Shown here: piece by piece, positions 35,445-43,693 of the stretch
Layout: each line of letters starts with the position of its first letter
Numbering within the stretch: the first letter of the stretch is position 1
Assembly (NCBI GenBank): GCA_947495775.1
Contig: CANMAQ010000004.1
Location: forward strand, 222,641-286,640
Reading direction: 5' to 3'
Source of the DNA: Jejuia algarum
Lineage (GTDB): Bacteria > Bacteroidota > Bacteroidia > Flavobacteriales > Flavobacteriaceae
DNA: 64,000 bases
Position numbers and translations under genes: made by a program
The notes under the pieces: model-generated
Told to the model about the DNA's origin: nothing
Database searches by the model: none
The model's input: the letters and a program-made list of their open reading frames with translations, nothing else

Positions 35445-36011
35445 AATTAGTATGATTTCATGTAAATTTAATTTATATTTTTAATAAAATCGAAGGTAAG
35501 TTGTAAAAAAATAGAAATAAATATAAGTATTTTGTTTTCAGTTAGTTATGTGTTTTTTTTTGTTAAAACAGAACGCTTTTAATCTAGAATTTTAGAGCTT
35601 TATTTTAATTTCGGCACGCTATTTGGAATAATGCTAACCGAAGACACAAAAGAAAATTAATTTAAAAAGAAGTTTTAGTGACTTTTAAAAATTAAGAAGT
35701 GTCAAAGCAAAGTAGATATCTAAAATAAAAACACGAAGTAATAACCCAAATCTAAAACACAATAAATTATGGTAACATGACAACAAATACCGATAAAATT
35801 AATAAATCAATATATTTTGTAAGAAATATGTTTTTAGTTAAGTGTAAAACGCTGTAAAGCAAAAAAATAATTTACTTTTACAAAATAATTTTTAAACAAT
35901 TAGTAACCCCATTTCGGCCAATATATAGATGAAGTGAAAAAAAAATCGATAAAATGATTGTTTTTTACGATATATTACATAAATTAGCCAAGTGAATTAA
36001 AATATAAAACA
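35445..36011. other. 567-bp AT-rich spacer upstream of the spr-type locus
   Basis: Reading both strands found no gene, RNA or repeat. It is unusually A/T-rich and divergently flanked (HAD phosphatase to the left, small secreted protein to the right), so it should hold promoters for both, but no clean TAnnTTTG match was found. Confidence 0.4.
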
Positions 36012-36455
36012 ATGAAATCAAAATTACTCTCTCTTTGTTTCCTATTCATATTAGTATCAGGAATTGGATATGCCCAGAAAAATAAACCTAGAAGTATTAT
36101 AGATACTAATGTAGGAATACGTAAATATCATAATAAAGAAGAATTAGATGATATGGCGAAAGGTTTATTGTTAGGTTTATATATAGAACGTATCGAAAAA
36201 TTAATCAAATTAATGCCTTACATTGCTTTTGCAACTAAACCAGGTATTACCATGACCACTCTAGGTATTCCAGATAATGGAGATAATAGAAAGGCATTGG
36301 ATAATCAATATGAAGCTACAGGTGAATTTTTAGCTGTGAATTCAGACTTCCAACGAAGGTTACTTCCGTATTCAGATACAGACGATTTGGTTTCTGCAAT
36401 ACTCTTTTATGAGGAAATCATAAAATCATTGCACGAATACGGTAAATTCCACTAG
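36012..36455 (+). CDS. Small secreted hypothetical protein at the head of the gliding-type locus
   Basis: A 147-aa protein with a signal peptide (MKSKLLSLCFLFILVSGIGYAQ). The mature part is helical (LDDMAKGLLLGLYIERIEKLIKLMPYI) with a short loop GITMTTLGIPDNGDN and a helical C-terminus ending LHEYGKFH. I do not recognise a family. It is the first plus-strand gene of the 36-58 kb locus, but 300 bp and a palindrome cluster separate it from the next gene, so co-regulation is possible and co-transcription doubtful. Confidence 0.65.
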   Translation: MKSKLLSLCFLFILVSGIGYAQKNKPRSIIDTNVGIRKYHNKEELDDMAKGLLLGLYIERIEKLIKLMPYIAFATKPGITMTTLGIPDNGDNRKALDNQYEATGEFLAVNSDFQRRLLPYSDTDDLVSAILFYEEIIKSLHEYGKFH

Positions 36456-36620
36456 TCATATAGTAGTACGACTCTTAATCAAGACGCATTTTCTCCATAT
36501 AAGTTGTAAGACTGTGTTTTGTATCTTAATTCCTATAGTTAAAAACTAATGCTGTAAAAGTCTATAATGAAGACTGGTATTCTAAATAAAATTGCTGAAA
36601 ATTAAAAACTCAAGGGTGGA

Positions 36621-36685
36621 ATGCATTTCGCCGAATAAATTCGACGAAATGCATTTTCAAAAATGTATTTCGTCGAAATATTTCG
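36621..36685. promoter_or_regulatory. Cluster of interlocking ATTTCG/CGAAAT palindromes (candidate operator)
   Basis: TTCGACGAAATGCATTTT (36640-36657) is the inverted copy of AAAATGTATTTCGTCGAA (36660-36677), an 18-bp arm with one G/T mismatch and a 2-base centre. Inside it, TATTTCGTCGAAATA (36666-36680) and CGAAATATTTCG (36674-36685) are further perfect palindromes, and ATTTCGCCG at 36625 is another half-site. The cluster ends 20 bp before the -7 box at 36706, overlapping the -33 region. It looks like a multi-site binding region for a dimeric regulator. Confidence 0.55.
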
Positions 36686-36705
36686 TATTTCATGGAATTA
36701 TGTCT

Positions 36706-36713
36706 TATTTTTG
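36706..36713 (+). promoter_or_regulatory. Candidate -7 element of the beta-helix/spr-type locus
   Basis: TATTTTTG matches TAnnTTTG, 44 bases before the ATG at 36758. The -33 position falls in the ATTTCG-rich palindrome cluster rather than in a TTG box, as expected of a promoter that needs a bound regulator. Confidence 0.5.
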
Positions 36714-36757
36714 TTTATCTTAAGACTAATTAAATTTATCCCTTAATCCAATACATT

Positions 36758-38089
36758 ATGAAAAAATTAACTTTAATACTCGTAACTCTTTTCCTGACAG
36801 GATTTCAGGTTGCTTCTGCGCAACAGGAAAAAGGAATCATGGGAAAAACGAACTGGTTGAATAACTGGACAGAATTTGAATCCAATAAAGTGGATTACGG
36901 TGAGCCAACTCAAATTCTTGCAGGTAACATTACTGAAGATATTACTTTAACTAAAGGAGAGGTGTATTTATTGTCTGGTAGTGTATTTGTAACTAATGGC
37001 GCAACGCTTACTATAGATCCTGGAGCTGTTATCCTTGGAGATTTTGAAACAAATGGATCGTTAACGATTTCTAGGGGTTCAAAAATCGCTGCAGAAGGTT
37101 ATAAAACCGATCCTATTATATTCACATCTAACAGAAGTGTGAAGCGTGCAGGAGATTGGGGTGGTATCATTGTATTAGGAGATGCACCTATTAATAGATA
37201 TGGTTCTGGTTCTATAGCAACACATTTCCCTTATTTAAATGGTTCTGATTACCAAAACACAAATTATGGTGGTGAAAACGTTGAAGGAAATTCAGGTGTT
37301 ATGAAGTATGTGAGAATTGAATATGCAGGAAAACGTATTTCTCAAGATATTTACTTTAATGGTTTATTACTGGCAAGTGTTGGAACAGGGACAGTTGTAG
37401 ATCACGTAATGGTAAGTAATTCTGGAGATGATGCTTTTTTGGTATGGGGAGGAAATGTAGCCTTAGATAATTTAGTGTCTTTTAGATGTAAAGGATCTGA
37501 TTTTAAGTTTAGCTACGGTACACATTCTTCAATTAGTAATTCCTTGGCCATTCGTTCACCATACACATCAAACGGAAGTGGCGCAAGATGTTTAGAAGTG
37601 GTATTGTCTCAGGAAGCTAAAGATTTTGATTATACAAAAACAAAAACAGCAATTGAAGCTAAAAACTTAACATTTCTTAATGATAGCGATGATTTAGAAG
37701 CAGCTATAAGAATGAACTTAATTCATGAAGCTATATATGTTGGAGAAGGTGCGAAATTACAAATGTCTAAAACAGTGATATCTGGTTTTAATCCAGCTGT
37801 TGTTTTCGATAAAGAAATTATAGTAAATCAAGAAAGTTTAGAACGTATCTCTCTAACAGAAATGTACTTTAACAATTGTAATGGTAATATTTTTGTAGAA
37901 GATAATGCAAACAATGATGATTTAGAAAACTGGTATGGTAACAGAGGGTTTTTTAACGTGTATGCTAAAAGTAGTAACAAAGAAACTTTTATAGCTTCTG
38001 ATAATTACAAAAAACCAGACTTTAGATTAAGAATCAACAAGATTATTGCAACTACAAATACTGGTGCAGGTAGTCCAGTTAAACCTTAA
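36758..38089 (+). CDS. Secreted right-handed beta-helix-like protein
   Basis: A 443-aa protein with a signal peptide (MKKLTLILVTLFLTGFQVASAQ). The mature part has the repetitive strand-turn pattern of a parallel beta helix: LLSGSVFVTNGATLTIDPGAVI, ISRGSKIAAEGYKTDPIIFTS, GDWGGIIVLGDAPI, MKYVRIEYAG, GTVVDHVMVSNSGDDAF and FKFSYGTHSSISNSLAI. This is the pattern of Bacteroidota surface beta-helix proteins often found with T9SS cargo. No T9SS sorting signal is visible at the C-terminus (ending TNTGAGSPVKP), so it may remain in the periplasm or be exported otherwise. Possibly first gene of the spr-type operon; 240 bp with a 15-bp hairpin follow. Confidence 0.75.
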   Translation: MKKLTLILVTLFLTGFQVASAQQEKGIMGKTNWLNNWTEFESNKVDYGEPTQILAGNITEDITLTKGEVYLLSGSVFVTNGATLTIDPGAVILGDFETNGSLTISRGSKIAAEGYKTDPIIFTSNRSVKRAGDWGGIIVLGDAPINRYGSGSIATHFPYLNGSDYQNTNYGGENVEGNSGVMKYVRIEYAGKRISQDIYFNGLLLASVGTGTVVDHVMVSNSGDDAFLVWGGNVALDNLVSFRCKGSDFKFSYGTHSSISNSLAIRSPYTSNGSGARCLEVVLSQEAKDFDYTKTKTAIEAKNLTFLNDSDDLEAAIRMNLIHEAIYVGEGAKLQMSKTVISGFNPAVVFDKEIIVNQESLERISLTEMYFNNCNGNIFVEDNANNDDLENWYGNRGFFNVYAKSSNKETFIASDNYKKPDFRLRINKIIATTNTGAGSPVKP

Positions 38090-38248
38090 GTCATATACAA
38101 TATATTAAACTAAAAAAAGTAATAGAGTATATTTTGGTGTTGTATGTGAATAAAGAAGACAACAACTAAACCAAGAACGTTGTTTATTGACAACATTAAT
38201 AGAATAGATTTTTATTGAGTTAAAATTAAAAACCTTAATGTATAATAG

Positions 38249-38287
38249 AATGTTGCCATAATAACCCCAAATTATTATGGCAACATC
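38249..38287 (+). other. Perfect 15-bp hairpin between beta-helix and SprC-like genes
   Basis: ATGTTGCCATAATAA pairs perfectly with TTATTATGGCAACAT around a CCCCAAA loop. No T-run follows (CGAAATATAG), so it is not a canonical terminator. It could act as an mRNA processing or stability element, or a weak attenuator, between 36758-38089 and 38331-39785. Confidence 0.6.
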
Positions 38288-38330
38288 GAAATATAGTCAT
38301 TATTAGTAGTACATAAATGCACAATCCTAC

Positions 38331-39785
38331 ATGAGAAATCTTACTGTCATTTGTTTTATTTTAGCCTTTTTTTCTCATCCTAAGATCGTAAATGCTCAGG
38401 TGACATTTGCTAAACCTCGATTAGGCGATTTTGTTAACGCCTGTGCAAGTAATGACTTTAATACTTATAATGTAGACGTCACATTTACTTCCGAAAGTAG
38501 TTTAACCGATTCCAATCGATTCATTATAGAACTATCAGATCCCACAGGTAGTTTTTCAAATCCAGAAACAGTATTTATATCTCAGCCAGGAGCACTCTCT
38601 GGCTCTCCTTTAAGATTAACATTTCAATTGCCAGAAGATGCCGCAGGAGAAGCATACAGAATAAGAGTTAGAACGACGTCTCCTGCAGCTACAAGTCCTA
38701 GATCAGATAGCTTTGCAGGTTACTTTAGAATTCAAAACTCTCCTTTTACCATCAATGGGTTAGAACAGAATGCTGTGTTTTGCTCTGGAGGAAGTTTTTT
38801 ATTAACCATAGATAATCCAGGAGAAGCTTCAACGATATCCCCTTTGCAATTTCCTAATTTAACGTTTAGATGGTTTAGACAAACAAGTGAAACTACATCT
38901 GTTTTCGTCAGTTCAGGAAATAGCTTAGCAGTGACAGAACCAGGTACTTATTTTGCCGAAACAGATTACGGGTCTTGTAGTGCAACATCAGATTCTTCTT
39001 CTAATAGAGTTACCGTTACAGAAATTGCTTCAGGCATGAGTTCCGCTACAATAAATTCAAGCTTAGGAAATCCGTACTGTGCCGCAGATGGCCCTACGAT
39101 TCTAAGTACAACAGCGGGAAGTGACTACCAGTGGTTTAAAGATGGAGTAATCATTCAAGGTGCCACTAGTCAAGAGTTAGAAGTTAACGAATTAGGCGTG
39201 TTTTCAGTGAATGTAGAATTTCAAGGCTGCTCTGCCTCAGCTTCTATAGATTTAATAAATACAAGTTTTACAGCAGAATTAGATGTAGATACCGAAAATC
39301 CTATAGATATAGGTACAGATGATACTTTAGATGTTAGTGTAATACATACGGCTATAAGCCCAGAATTTGAGTGGCGTCTAAATGATGTTATAATACCCGA
39401 CGCCACAGATTCAAGTCTAGCGATCACTGAAGGTGGTACATATACGGTAATCATTACAGAAACTGTAGATTGTGTGGCATCACAGACGTTTACATTTACA
39501 GTGACAGAGCCTTTTCCTAATGTGCCCGTAATTCCGAATTTTGTAACGCCTAATGGAGATACAGATAACCAGAATTGGATCATTCCAAGAGAGTTTGTTA
39601 GTGGTACAAATACAAGAGTTATGATTATTAGCAGTCAAGGTAAAGTTGTTTTAGATACTGAAGACTACCAAAATACATGGCCTACAGCACAAAATGAGAT
39701 ACCAAATATAACCTCAGTCTATTATTATATAATTAAAAAGCAGAACCAAAGTCCAATAAATGGCTCTATCACGGTTGTGAGATAA
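38331..39785 (+). CDS. SprC-like secreted protein with Ig-like domains and T9SS type B signal
   Basis: A 484-aa protein with a signal peptide (LTVICFILAFFSHPKIVNAQ). Residues about 25-390 are Ig-like beta domains with paired cysteines (YCAADGPTILSTTAGSDYQWF; FRWFRQTSETTS; EWRLNDVIIPDATDSS). The last 85 residues are a gliding-motility-associated type B T9SS sorting domain (IPNFVTPNGDTDNQNW to GSITVVR). It overlaps in context with the next gene: only 1 bp separates its stop from the ATG at 39787, implying translational coupling. By position it matches sprC of Flavobacterium johnsoniae, upstream of sprD-sprB-sprF. The symbol is not assigned because synteny, not sequence comparison, is the basis. 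Confidence 0.8.
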   Translation: MRNLTVICFILAFFSHPKIVNAQVTFAKPRLGDFVNACASNDFNTYNVDVTFTSESSLTDSNRFIIELSDPTGSFSNPETVFISQPGALSGSPLRLTFQLPEDAAGEAYRIRVRTTSPAATSPRSDSFAGYFRIQNSPFTINGLEQNAVFCSGGSFLLTIDNPGEASTISPLQFPNLTFRWFRQTSETTSVFVSSGNSLAVTEPGTYFAETDYGSCSATSDSSSNRVTVTEIASGMSSATINSSLGNPYCAADGPTILSTTAGSDYQWFKDGVIIQGATSQELEVNELGVFSVNVEFQGCSASASIDLINTSFTAELDVDTENPIDIGTDDTLDVSVIHTAISPEFEWRLNDVIIPDATDSSLAITEGGTYTVIITETVDCVASQTFTFTVTEPFPNVPVIPNFVTPNGDTDNQNWIIPREFVSGTNTRVMIISSQGKVVLDTEDYQNTWPTAQNEIPNITSVYYYIIKKQNQSPINGSITVVR

Positions 39786-39786
39786 A

Positions 39787-42700
39787 ATGAATAAATACCT
39801 ACTTTATATGTTTCTGATTTTCTGTACCATAGAACAGTTCCATTCCCAAGAGGGGAGTGCGAGCTCTGCTTTGGCACTGCCTATCAGAAATTCTTTCAAA
39901 TTCAATAGATATGTTGTTAATCCAACATTTAGTCTCGTTAGAGAGAATAACAAATACATCACATTTACGAATAAGCGGCAATGGGCCCAATTTGATAACG
40001 GACCGCAGACCAATGTGTTTAGTTATTCTGGACGGTTTGCAGAAAGTATAGGAGCAGGTGTTGGACTTTTTCAACAAAATTTTGGAATACTAACGACTTT
40101 TGGAGGTCTATTAAATTTTGCATACAATGCAAGTTTAAGTAGAGAAAATAATTTAACGTTTGGACTTAATTTAGGAGCTTATCAAAGTGGAATAGATCAG
40201 AGTAAAGTTATATTTAATAGCCCAACAGGTTCAGATCCTTTTTTAGCAAACGTACCATCTAATTTTTTACTTACAATAGCGCCTGGTATAAATTATGGTA
40301 CAGAGTTTTTTGATTTAGGACTATCTGTTAATAATTTAGTAGCTTACAGTCTAACAGATGCTCAAATATTAGAAGAAAATCCAGAACAAGGTTTACAAGG
40401 ACATATCATGTATACAGGATATATGGATGCTAGAGGTTTCTTTGATGAAAGTAAGTTTACAGGGTTAGTTAGAGCAGAATTAAGGCAAGATCAAACTGTT
40501 ATCTCTGGATTAGCAATGTTAACAGTTCCCAAAGGTATTTGGGCTCAAGCAAGTTATAATACATTGTATGGTATTTCTGCAGGAGTAGGTTTAAATATTA
40601 CCTTGGGTATTGCCATAGAATATAATTATGAACAATCTGTAGGGAATTTTTCTGAATTTGGGAGTTCACATGAAATTACATTGGCTTATCGATTTGGAAA
40701 AAAATACAGATATACTTATGGTGACGATGATCCAGAAGGATCTGTGTTTGCGGCAAAACCTAAAAAAGCTAAAGCCAGTAGCGTTACAGCAGAAGACAGA
40801 CAAATTATGGCAGAACGACGTTCTAGAATTGAAGAAGAACGTAAAATTAATGCAGAGGCAAAACAAGCACAACGTAAAGAAGAATTAAGATTACAAGCTC
40901 AAGCAGCTCAAGAAAGGATAGAAGCAGCGCGAAAGCGAAGAGAAGCATTTAGACAAAAAGCAGAAGAGAACCGTTTGGCGGCAGTAAAAGCAGCCCAAGC
41001 GAAACGAGAAGCTGCAACCCAAGCAAGGGCGGCCATTGCTAAGCAGAAAAGCGAGCAAATAGACAATTTAGAGAAAGAAACTACTAAGCGCACAGAAGAC
41101 GTAGATCGTTTGGCAGCAGTAAAAGCGGCACAAGCTAAACGCGCAGCAGAAGCTAAAGCAAAAGCCGAAGCAGAAGCGGCACGTCTTGCTGAAGAGAAGC
41201 GTAAAGCAGGAGTAGCAAGATTGGCTGAAGAAAAACGTAAAGCAGAAGAGAATCGTTTGGCAGCAGTAAAAGCAGCACAAGCAAAACGCGCAGCAGAAGC
41301 GAAAGCGAAAGCCGAAGCAGAAGCGGCACGATTGTCAGAAGAGAAGCGTAAAGCAGAAGCGGCGCGTCTCGCTGAAGAAAAACGTAAAGCAGAAGAAGAT
41401 CGTTTGGCAGCAGTAAAAGCAGCACAAGCAAAACGAGCTGCCGAAGCGGCTGCCAAAGCGAAAGCAGAGGCCGAAGCGGCTCGTCTTGCAGAAGAAAAGC
41501 GTAAAGCAGAAGTTGAAGCAGCACGATTAACAGAAGAGAATCGTTTGGCAGCAGTAAAAGCAGCACAAGCAAAACGAGCTGCCGAAGCCGCTGCCAAAGC
41601 GAAAGCAGATGCCGAAGCCGCTCGTCTTGCAGAAGAAAAACGTAAAGCCGAAGTTGAAGAAGTACGATTGGCAGAAGAGAAGCGTAGAACTGAAGCCGCT
41701 GCTAAAGCGAAAGCAGAGGCCGAAGCCGCCCGTCTTGCAGAAGAAAAGCGTAAAGCAGAAGTTGAAGCAGCGCGACTAGCTGAAGAGAAACGCAAAGCCG
41801 AAGCCGTCGCTAAAGCAGAAGCAGAGGCAGCCCGTCTTGCAGAAGAAAAGCGTAAAGCAGAAGCTGAAGCAGCACGATTGGTTGAAGAGAAACGCAAAGC
41901 CGAAGCCGCCGCCAAAGCGAAAGCAGAGGCCGAAGCCGCCCGTCTTGCAGAAGAAAAGCGTAAAGCGGAAGTTGAAGCAGCACGATTAGCTGAAGAGAAG
42001 CGTAGAACTGAAGCCGCCGCCAAAGCGAAAGCAGAGGCCGAAGCCGCCCGTCTTGCAGAAGAAAAGCGTAAAGCAGAAGCTGAAGCAGCACGATTGGCTG
42101 AAGAGAAACGCAAAGCCGAAGCCGCCGCCAAAGCGAAAGCAGAGGCCGAAGCCGCCCGTCTTGCAGAAGAAAAGCGTAAAGCGGAAGTTGAAGCAGCACG
42201 ATTAGCTGAAGAGAAGCGTAGAACTGAAGCCGCCGCTAAAGCGAAAGCAGAGGCCGAAGCCGCCCGTCTTGCAGAAGAAAAGCGTAAAGCAGAAGCTGAA
42301 GCAGCACGATTAGCTGAAGAGAAACGCAAAGCCGAAGCTGCCGCCAAAGCGAAAGCAGAGGCCGAAGCCGCCCGTCTTGCAGAAGAAAAGCGTAAAGCGG
42401 AAGTTGAAGCAGCACGATTAGCTGAAGAGAAACGCAAAGCCGAAGCCGCTGCCAAAGCGAAAGCAGAGGCCGAAGCCGCCCGTCTTGCAGAAGAAAAGCG
42501 TAAAGCGGAAGTTGAAGCAGCACGATTAGCTGAAGAGAAACGCAAAGCCGAAGCCGCCGCCAAAGCAAAAGCAGAGGTAGAGGCCGCCCGTCTTGCAGAA
42601 GAAAAGCGTAAAGCGGAAGTTGAAGCAGCACGATTAGCTGAAGAGAAACGTAAAATTGATGCAGCAGCAGAAGCTGAAGCCAAAAGAAAAGCAGCTTTAG

Positions 42701-43629
42701 AAGCGCAAAGAAAATTAGAGGAAGCACGTAGAAAAGCTCAAGAAATTCCTGTAGCTACAGATGAAACGTCTCAAGCCATGAATGATCTTACAAGACGTAC
42801 TAATAAAGCTGTTAAATCTCAAGAAAGTTTATTAAGCAGGCTTTCTGAAAAAATAGCTAATAAGCAAAAAGACTTAGATGACTTAAAAGAAGAGAATGAC
42901 TTGAGTGAACAAGGCATTTATTTAGCACCAAAACCTTTTAAAAGTGTTTCTGCAGAGAACCAAGCTTTAGAAAGTTTAAAAATAAGAATAGATGATGCAC
43001 TTAAAGATCAGAATAATAAGATTACAGAATTAGAGGCACTTTATGAAAAGCGCAAGAAAAAAGTTAAAGATAAAAATGATCCTGTAAATGCGTTCTATGA
43101 GAAAACATTATCACGCTTAAAAGCTGAGCAAGCTAAAATTATTGCATCTCGAAAAGACTTAATGTCTAATTTAGATAGCATTAAGCAAGCTTTAGATTTT
43201 GAAAGAAAACGACGTATAAGAAAAGCGGCTTTCGATAATCAACAAGATAGATACAATAAGGATAAAGCAGCTTTATCAAGAATTAAGCAATCAACAACTA
43301 AAAGAGCAGAACCTTACACTGAAGCTGATTTTGACTTTGGGCAGAAAAAATCGAATAATATTCAGATTGTAAAAAATATCTTGAATGAAAAACCAGGATT
43401 CTATATGGTAATAGCAGTACATACAGACGTTAACAAACGGGACGCTTTTGTAACTAAAGTGGTAGAGTCTGGAGAAAAGAATATTAATTTCTTTTTCGAT
43501 GTGAATACAAATAAATATTTTATATATGTGGACCAGTACAGCTCAATTGGCGCTGCTAAAAAAGCATTACAAGAAAAAAGTGGTGCACCATACAACAGCC
43601 AGATGAGTTTAGTAAAAATAGACAACTAA
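39787..43629 (+). CDS. SprD-like PorP/SprF barrel fused to TolA-like coiled coil and SPOR-like end
   Basis: A 1280-aa protein in three parts. Residues 1-20 are a signal peptide (…IEQFHSQ). Residues about 21-320 are a PorP/SprF-type outer-membrane barrel (NRYVVNPTFSLVRENN, GAGVGLFQQNFGI, TLGIAIEYNYEQSVG, EITLAYRFGKKYRY). Residues about 335-985 are an Ala/Lys/Glu/Arg coiled coil built of AAKAKAEAEAARLAEEKRK-type units, as in TolA. Residues about 990-1180 are helical; about 1185-1280 resemble a SPOR domain (PGFYMVIAVHTDVNKRDAF, NKYFIYVDQYSSIGAAKKA). Inference: the barrel sits in the outer membrane with a rod of up to several hundred residues reaching into the periplasm towards peptidoglycan. Translationally coupled to the SprC-like gene; precedes the giant adhesin by 64 bp. 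Positionally sprD. Confidence 0.82.
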   Translation: MNKYLLYMFLIFCTIEQFHSQEGSASSALALPIRNSFKFNRYVVNPTFSLVRENNKYITFTNKRQWAQFDNGPQTNVFSYSGRFAESIGAGVGLFQQNFGILTTFGGLLNFAYNASLSRENNLTFGLNLGAYQSGIDQSKVIFNSPTGSDPFLANVPSNFLLTIAPGINYGTEFFDLGLSVNNLVAYSLTDAQILEENPEQGLQGHIMYTGYMDARGFFDESKFTGLVRAELRQDQTVISGLAMLTVPKGIWAQASYNTLYGISAGVGLNITLGIAIEYNYEQSVGNFSEFGSSHEITLAYRFGKKYRYTYGDDDPEGSVFAAKPKKAKASSVTAEDRQIMAERRSRIEEERKINAEAKQAQRKEELRLQAQAAQERIEAARKRREAFRQKAEENRLAAVKAAQAKREAATQARAAIAKQKSEQIDNLEKETTKRTEDVDRLAAVKAAQAKRAAEAKAKAEAEAARLAEEKRKAGVARLAEEKRKAEENRLAAVKAAQAKRAAEAKAKAEAEAARLSEEKRKAEAARLAEEKRKAEEDRLAAVKAAQAKRAAEAAAKAKAEAEAARLAEEKRKAEVEAARLTEENRLAAVKAAQAKRAAEAAAKAKADAEAARLAEEKRKAEVEEVRLAEEKRRTEAAAKAKAEAEAARLAEEKRKAEVEAARLAEEKRKAEAVAKAEAEAARLAEEKRKAEAEAARLVEEKRKAEAAAKAKAEAEAARLAEEKRKAEVEAARLAEEKRRTEAAAKAKAEAEAARLAEEKRKAEAEAARLAEEKRKAEAAAKAKAEAEAARLAEEKRKAEVEAARLAEEKRRTEAAAKAKAEAEAARLAEEKRKAEAEAARLAEEKRKAEAAAKAKAEAEAARLAEEKRKAEVEAARLAEEKRKAEAAAKAKAEAEAARLAEEKRKAEVEAARLAEEKRKAEAAAKAKAEVEAARLAEEKRKAEVEAARLAEEKRKIDAAAEAEAKRKAALEAQRKLEEARRKAQEIPVATDETSQAMNDLTRRTNKAVKSQESLLSRLSEKIANKQKDLDDLKEENDLSEQGIYLAPKPFKSVSAENQALESLKIRIDDALKDQNNKITELEALYEKRKKKVKDKNDPVNAFYEKTLSRLKAEQAKIIASRKDLMSNLDSIKQALDFERKRRIRKAAFDNQQDRYNKDKAALSRIKQSTTKRAEPYTEADFDFGQKKSNNIQIVKNILNEKPGFYMVIAVHTDVNKRDAFVTKVVESGEKNINFFFDVNTNKYFIYVDQYSSIGAAKKALQEKSGAPYNSQMSLVKIDN
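41689..42650 (+). repeat. Array of nine about 108-bp units in the coiled-coil region
   Basis: Nine units encode AAKAKAEAEAARLAEEKRKAE followed by VEAARLAEEKRRT or a KAE variant; the second unit is 34 residues. Adjacent units are almost identical in DNA. Units differ mainly by RT/KA at the junction and E/V within. The array makes the antisense strand free of stops, which explains the long reverse frames there. Confidence 0.9.
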
Positions 43630-43646
43630 GAATAACAACTAAAACC

Positions 43647-43679
43647 ATATTTCAATTTGTGCCCGCATAATTGAAATAT
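43647..43679 (+). other. 11-bp hairpin between SprD-like and SprB-like genes
   Basis: ATATTTCAATT pairs perfectly with AATTGAAATAT around an 11-base GC-richer loop. It occupies most of the 64-bp gap and ends 14 bp before the ATG of the giant gene. No T-run; it may control relative expression or RNase processing. Confidence 0.55.
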
Positions 43680-43693
43680 AAAAACCAAATATT

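Noticed and set aside
40908..42683. A 591-codon minus-strand open frame, Ala/Ser/Arg-rich
   Set aside because: It is the antisense of the coiled-coil repeats; the repeat codons GCA, GAA, CGT and AAA give no stops on the reverse strand. No start signal, no family pattern, and the plus-strand gene is clear.
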